From JBQTKD01 sp052389435 (GTDB lineage: Bacteria; Actinomycetota; Actinomycetes; Sporichthyales; Sporichthyaceae): 17,006 nt of DNA. Under the pieces are notes generated by a model. It was not told where the DNA came from and did not search any database. It worked only from the letters and a program-made list of their open reading frames with translations. Shown piece after piece: positions 15,005-17,006 of this stretch; within the stretch, counting starts at the first letter, position 1; every line of letters starts with the position of its first letter. A program made the position numbers and the translations under genes. Where the stretch lies: assembly GCA_052389435.1 (NCBI GenBank), contig JBQTIB010000126.1, forward strand, positions 1 through 17,006. The letters are read 5' to 3'.

Positions 15005-16885
15005 ATGTCGACTCGTGGACCTCGTCCAGCCTCGGTCCTCGCCACCCGACTGGACCGCGTCTTCCGACGCGTGCAGCCCAGCGACGGCGGCTCGGTGGCC
15101 GACTACATCCCGGAACTGGCCAAGGCGGATCCGAACCAGTTCGGCATCGCGCTGGCCACGGCGGACGGGCACGTCTACGACGTGGGCGACGCCGACCGGG
15201 AGTTCACGATCCAGTCCATCTCCAAGCCCTTTCTCTACGGGTTGGCGCTCGAGGACCGCGGGCCCGCGGAGGTCCTGACCCGGATCGGCGTCGAGCCCTC
15301 GGGCGACGCCTTCAACTCGATCGTGATGGACGAGCGCAACAATCGACCGCTCAACCCCATGGTCAACGCCGGAGCGATCGCCTGCACGTCGCTGGTGCGC
15401 GGGGACAGCCACCGGGAGCGTCTGGACCACCTGCTCGAGGTGTTCTCCACCTGGGCGGGCCGCCCCCTTCGCGTCGACCAGGACGTGTTCGCCTCGGAGC
15501 GGGCCACGGGAAACCGCAACCGGGCGATCGCCTACCTCGAACTCAGCTCGGGGATGATCACCGAGCCGGTCGAGGAGCATCTCGACCTCTACTTCGCCCA
15601 GTGCGCGATCCTGGTCACCGCGCGCGATCTGGCGCTGATGGCGGCGACTCTGGCCAACGGTGGGGTCAACCCGCGGACCGGTCGGCGGGCGGCCGCCCCG
15701 GAGACGGTCCGGCGGGTTCTCACGGTCATGGCGACCTGCGGCATGTACGACTGGTCCGGGGAATGGATGTACCGCGTCGGCATTCCCGCCAAGAGCGGCG
15801 TCGCCGGCGGAATTCTCGCCGTGCTGCCCGGCCAGCTCGGCGTCGGCACGTTCTCGCCGCAGCTGGACTCCTTCGGCAACAGCACCCGCGGCGTCGCGGT
15901 GTGCGAGGAACTCGCCGAGGAGTTCGGTCTGCACCTGCTCGAGGTCAACTGGGCCGCGAGCACCATCGTGCGACGGCGCTACGACGCCGCCGAGGTGCCG
16001 TCCAAGCGGCTGCGTCCGCTGGCCGAGCGCCGCCACCTCGCCGCCGCCGGCCGCGGAGTGCACGTGTACGAACTCCAGGGCGACCTCTACTTCGCCACTG
16101 CAGAACAGCTGATCCGCCAGGTCGAGGCGAGTTCGAGCTGGGCGGCGCACATCGTCCTGGACGCCCGCCGGGTGGAGCGCGCGTCGGCCAGCGCCCTGGG
16201 GCTTCTCGCCGACCTGCATCGGCGGATGTCGAGCTGCGGCGCCCACGTCATGTACAGCTCGTGGTCGGACACGCTGCGCGCCATGCTGGTTGCCACCGGC
16301 GCGGAGGCCGAGGAGGCCGCGCCCCTGGCCACGGACTTCTGGCCGGACACCGACGACGCCCTCGAACACTGCGAGGACCAGCTCCTTGCCGCGGGCGGCA
16401 CCGGGACGGATCCGGCCACGGAACTGACTGCGGATCAGTTGGACATCCTGCGCGATCTGGATCCGGCCGATCTGGCGTTGCTCGAACCGCTGCTTGCGAC
16501 GGTGCACTACGCCGACGGCGAGACGATCGTGCACGAGGGCGACGTCGCCGAGGACGTTTTCTTTCTCGCCGCGGGCAACGCGACCGCGCGCCTGGCCGGC
16601 CCGGTCGAGGTCGGCAGCGGCGGAGCCCCGGTGCGCGGGCGTCGACTGCGCACCTTCGGCCCCGGAGTCGCCTTCGGCGAGACCGCGCTCTACGAACAGG
16701 CCCGCCGCACCGCCGACGTCGTCGCGGACGGCCCGGCGACCTGCCGGGTGCTGAACGTCGCCGCCCTGACGAAGCTGGCCGAAGCCCACCCGCAGGTCCA
16801 CGCCCGAATCCTGATCGGAACGGGGCAGAACCTGTCCCGGCTGTTGCTGCGCGCCTCCGCCCAGATCAGATCGCTGGACGCCTAG
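15005..16885 (+). CDS. glsA: Glutaminase fused to STAS and cyclic-nucleotide-binding domains, 626 aa
   Basis: Residues about 10-325 form a beta-lactamase-fold glutaminase (glutamine to glutamate plus ammonia). The Ser-x-x-Lys pair is SISK (S71, K74), with NAGA (N121), E165, Y196 (DLYFAQC), CGMYDWSG (Y248) and KSGVAGG (263-269). Residues about 350-465 look like a STAS domain (VYELQGDLYFATAEQL...IVLDARRV...SALGLL). Where SpoIIAA-type proteins have the phosphorylated Ser, this one has Ala395. Residues about 485-620 are a CRP-type cyclic-nucleotide-binding domain with cassette FGETALYEQARRTADVV (557-573), keeping Glu559 and Arg568. There is no signal peptide. A plain glutaminase is about 310 residues, so half of this protein is regulatory. 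The start is ATG 15005, supported by TAGGGT at 7 nt. Control of the enzyme by a cyclic nucleotide and partner binding by STAS is inference. The symbol refers to the catalytic domain only. Confidence 0.92.
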   Translation: MSTRGPRPASVLATRLDRVFRRVQPSDGGSVADYIPELAKADPNQFGIALATADGHVYDVGDADREFTIQSISKPFLYGLALEDRGPAEVLTRIGVEPSGDAFNSIVMDERNNRPLNPMVNAGAIACTSLVRGDSHRERLDHLLEVFSTWAGRPLRVDQDVFASERATGNRNRAIAYLELSSGMITEPVEEHLDLYFAQCAILVTARDLALMAATLANGGVNPRTGRRAAAPETVRRVLTVMATCGMYDWSGEWMYRVGIPAKSGVAGGILAVLPGQLGVGTFSPQLDSFGNSTRGVAVCEELAEEFGLHLLEVNWAASTIVRRRYDAAEVPSKRLRPLAERRHLAAAGRGVHVYELQGDLYFATAEQLIRQVEASSSWAAHIVLDARRVERASASALGLLADLHRRMSSCGAHVMYSSWSDTLRAMLVATGAEAEEAAPLATDFWPDTDDALEHCEDQLLAAGGTGTDPATELTADQLDILRDLDPADLALLEPLLATVHYADGETIVHEGDVAEDVFFLAAGNATARLAGPVEVGSGGAPVRGRRLRTFGPGVAFGETALYEQARRTADVVADGPATCRVLNVAALTKLAEAHPQVHARILIGTGQNLSRLLLRASAQIRSLDA

Positions 16886-16887
16886 GA

Positions 16888-16906
16888 GCGTGGGTCAGTA
16901 ACACGC
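16888..16906. terminator. Weak hairpin after the glutaminase gene
   Basis: GCGTG (16888-16892) pairs with CACGC (16902-16906) around a 9-nt loop, 2 nt after the stop codon. A 5-bp stem is short, so this may be chance. Confidence 0.25.
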
Positions 16907-16954
16907 CCGGGTAGGTCCCACATCCGGACGGCGGTGCCGGCGACGATTGGTGCC

Positions 16955-17006
16955 GTGGGTACCGACGATTCGCTGTTCGAGATGGATCCGGTGGAGCGGC
17001 CGGAGG
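16955..17006 (+). CDS. Probable start of a further gene, cut by the window edge
   Basis: From a GTG at 16955 the frame reads MGTDDSLFEMDPVERPE to the window end, with codons mostly ending in G or C. The acidic short N-terminus followed by SLFEM resembles the openings of several actinobacterial proteins, but 17 residues are too few to name a family. No clear ribosome site precedes it. An overlapping GTG at 16950 opens another frame that looks less coding-like. Confidence 0.4.
   Translation, partial: MGTDDSLFEMDPVERPE

Noticed and set aside
13334..16801. 1155-codon minus-strand frame
   Set aside because: It is antisense to the glutaminase fusion and out of frame with the MFS transporter, both of which have clear family motifs.
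1..17006. Mobile elements, CRISPR repeats, tRNA or rRNA genes
   Set aside because: No transposase, integrase, direct repeat array, cloverleaf or conserved rRNA segment was seen on reading both strands by eye.

Overview
The window is high-GC chromosomal DNA with strong G/C preference at third codon positions. Its gene content (glutamate synthase gltB-gltD, pyruvate kinase, prolipoprotein diacylglyceryl transferase, PPK2-type polyphosphate kinase) and actinobacterial-style promoters (TAGGGT about 6-7 nt before start codons, implying leaderless mRNAs) point to an actinomycete, probably Mycobacteriales or Pseudonocardiales. The assignment is from family knowledge, not from a marker gene. Gene density is high. 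I see no mobile elements, CRISPR array, rRNA or tRNA.

Layout. Positions 2-871 (minus) hold a class III nucleotide cyclase that stops at the window edge, just after three long G/C homopolymers. Divergent from it is a calcineurin-like metallophosphoesterase (967-1689, plus). This nearly touches a convergent single-domain cyclic-nucleotide-binding-like protein (1691-2170, minus). A small CxxC...CxxC protein (2193-2396, minus) is divergent from a PPK2 polyphosphate kinase (2461-3336, plus), which converges with pyruvate kinase (3344-4786, minus). After a 288-bp divergent intergenic region comes a secreted alpha/beta hydrolase (5075-6184, plus), separated by a two-tier hairpin from the convergent gltBD operon (6272-12303, minus). 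Upstream of gltB on the same strand are lgt (12469-13326) and an MFS transporter (13339-14895). Divergent from the transporter is a three-domain protein, glutaminase-STAS-cyclic-nucleotide-binding domain (15005-16885, plus), followed by the probable first codons of another gene at the right edge.

How the genes may work together. GltBD uses glutamine plus 2-oxoglutarate and NADPH to make glutamate, and the glutaminase hydrolyses glutamine to glutamate and ammonia, so both ends of the glutamine/glutamate node are present. Pyruvate kinase and PPK2 both yield nucleoside triphosphates. One cyclase and two cyclic-nucleotide-binding domains lie within 17 kb. One binding domain is fused to the glutaminase and keeps the phosphate-binding Arg. 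The other is a stand-alone protein in which that Arg seems replaced by His. Control of glutaminase by a cyclic nucleotide is a testable inference.

Most of the window is ordinary core metabolism. The items most worth a second look are the glutaminase-STAS-CNB fusion, the repeated TAGGGT start-proximal promoter, the homopolymer-rich truncated end of the cyclase, and a perfect 17-bp palindrome upstream of gltB.
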